Shown here one piece after another: positions 63,484 through 64,000 of a DNA stretch of 64,000 nucleotides. The notes below the pieces were generated by a model. It ran no database searches, had not been told where the DNA came from, and saw nothing but the letters and a program-made list of their open reading frames with translations. Each line of letters starts with the position of its first letter. The stretch's first letter is position 1. Position numbers and translations under genes: made by a program. Source of the stretch: Skermanella sp. TT6 (GTDB lineage Bacteria > Pseudomonadota > Alphaproteobacteria > Azospirillales > Azospirillaceae); NCBI RefSeq assembly GCF_016653635.2, contig NZ_CP067420.1, forward strand, positions 4,924,001-4,988,000, read 5' to 3'.

Positions 63484-64000
63484 ATGTCCGACAAAGAAAA
63501 CCCCGTCGAGATCTTCAAGCGCGCCACGTCGGCCACGATCCGGGCCATCGCGGAGCGCAACGATCTCCAGATCGGCTTCAGCGGCGAGCCGCCGGGCGTG
63601 GCCGGGGCGCGGGTCCGGGTGCCGATGCCGGCGCGCGACCTCAATCCCCGGGACGTCGCCACCCTGCGCGGAGCGGCCGACGCGGTGGCCCTGCGGCTTC
63701 GCCACCACGACAGCGGCATCCACACCCAGCGCATGCCCACCGGCGACACCGCCCGGGCGGCGTTCGAGGCGCTGGAGCAGGCCCGCTGCGAGGCCCTGGG
63801 CGCCCGTGCCATGCCGGGCGTCGCCTCCAACCTGGGGGCGGCGCTGGACGAGCGGTACCGCCGCCAGGGGTTCGAGCGGGTGACCGAGCGCGACCAGGCC
63901 CCGCTGTCGGAGGTGATGCGCCTGCTGGCCCGCGAGGCCCTGACCGGGGCGCCGCCGCCCGCCACCGCCCGCTTCGCGGTGGACCTGTGGCGCCCCTGGG
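63484..64000 (+). CDS. cobT: Cobaltochelatase subunit CobT, N-terminal part (runs off the window)
   Basis: 172 codons are visible from ATG 63484, 77 bases after cobS. The N-terminal block (FKRATSATIRAIAER, then MPTGDTARAAFEALEQARCEALG) is characteristic of CobT. The acidic linker and the VWA domain lie beyond the end. CobT forms the chelatase complex with CobS and CobN. Confidence 0.92.
   Translation, partial: MSDKENPVEIFKRATSATIRAIAERNDLQIGFSGEPPGVAGARVRVPMPARDLNPRDVATLRGAADAVALRLRHHDSGIHTQRMPTGDTARAAFEALEQARCEALGARAMPGVASNLGAALDERYRRQGFERVTERDQAPLSEVMRLLAREALTGAPPPATARFAVDLWRPW

Overview
The window is high-GC DNA from an alphaproteobacterium, most likely Rhodospirillales/Azospirillaceae (Azospirillum- or Skermanella-like; this placement is an inference). 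The grounds are CtrA, ChpT and a SciP-type DUF1153 protein, FlaF/FlbT control of flagellin, FlbD, the aerobic cobaltochelatase genes cobS/cobT, several alphaproteobacterial small families (DUF1153, DUF3126, DUF3553, DUF1217), and GANTC (CcrM) sites clustered in control regions. No tRNA, rRNA or CRISPR array was seen.

Region 1 (1-18757) is a flagellin and flagellin-modification island. Minus-strand genes encode a TPR-methyltransferase, a DUF1217 protein, FlaF, flagellin, a GT-B glycosyltransferase, FlgL and FlgK. Plus-strand genes encode an MCP, two SPINDLY/OGT-like TPR glycosyltransferases (a third, truncated one opens the window), FlbT, a sugar-nucleotide epimerase and a nucleotide-sugar dehydrogenase. 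The first ~367 bases nearly duplicate the 3' end of the glycosyltransferase gene 12.3 kb away.

Region 2 (18758-40839) is a motility and cell-cycle regulatory block: sciP-like, fliF-fliG-fliH-fliN-flbD-flhA-flhF-flhG-fliK-like on plus, fliI-fliJ on minus, ctrA on plus, cheA-cheW-cheY-cheB-cheR on minus, chpT on minus, and a DUF3553 gene. Seven sequences matching the CtrA box TTAA-N7-TTAA at 7 of 8 positions lie in the leaders of flagellin, an 18.7-kb orphan gene, sciP, fliF, ctrA/fliI (two) and cheA. The phosphorelay protein ChpT, the regulator CtrA, its antagonist SciP and several likely targets are therefore within about 37 kb.

Region 3 (40980-52340) looks like a nitrogen-scavenging island for triuret, carboxybiuret and biuret: atzG-atzE-atzH homologues, a GntR/FCD regulator, allophanate hydrolase, a BMP-type ABC importer, biuret hydrolase (biuH) and a second isochorismatase-like hydrolase that may be triuret hydrolase (trtA). 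No cyanuric acid hydrolase is visible. Each of the three transcription units has a sigma-54-like GG-N10-GC promoter, two of them with an NtrC-like dyad upstream.

Region 4 (52341-53139) is a scar: a 121-bp palindromic element, a short decayed copy of the gcvPB 3' end, and remnants of a hipBA toxin-antitoxin pair.

Region 5 (53140-64000) is housekeeping: gcvT-gcvH-gcvPA-gcvPB under a tandem glycine riboswitch, an AEC permease, a DUF2889 protein, a ribbon-helix-helix protein, BolA, an EamA transporter, a J-domain protein, cobS and the 5' part of cobT.
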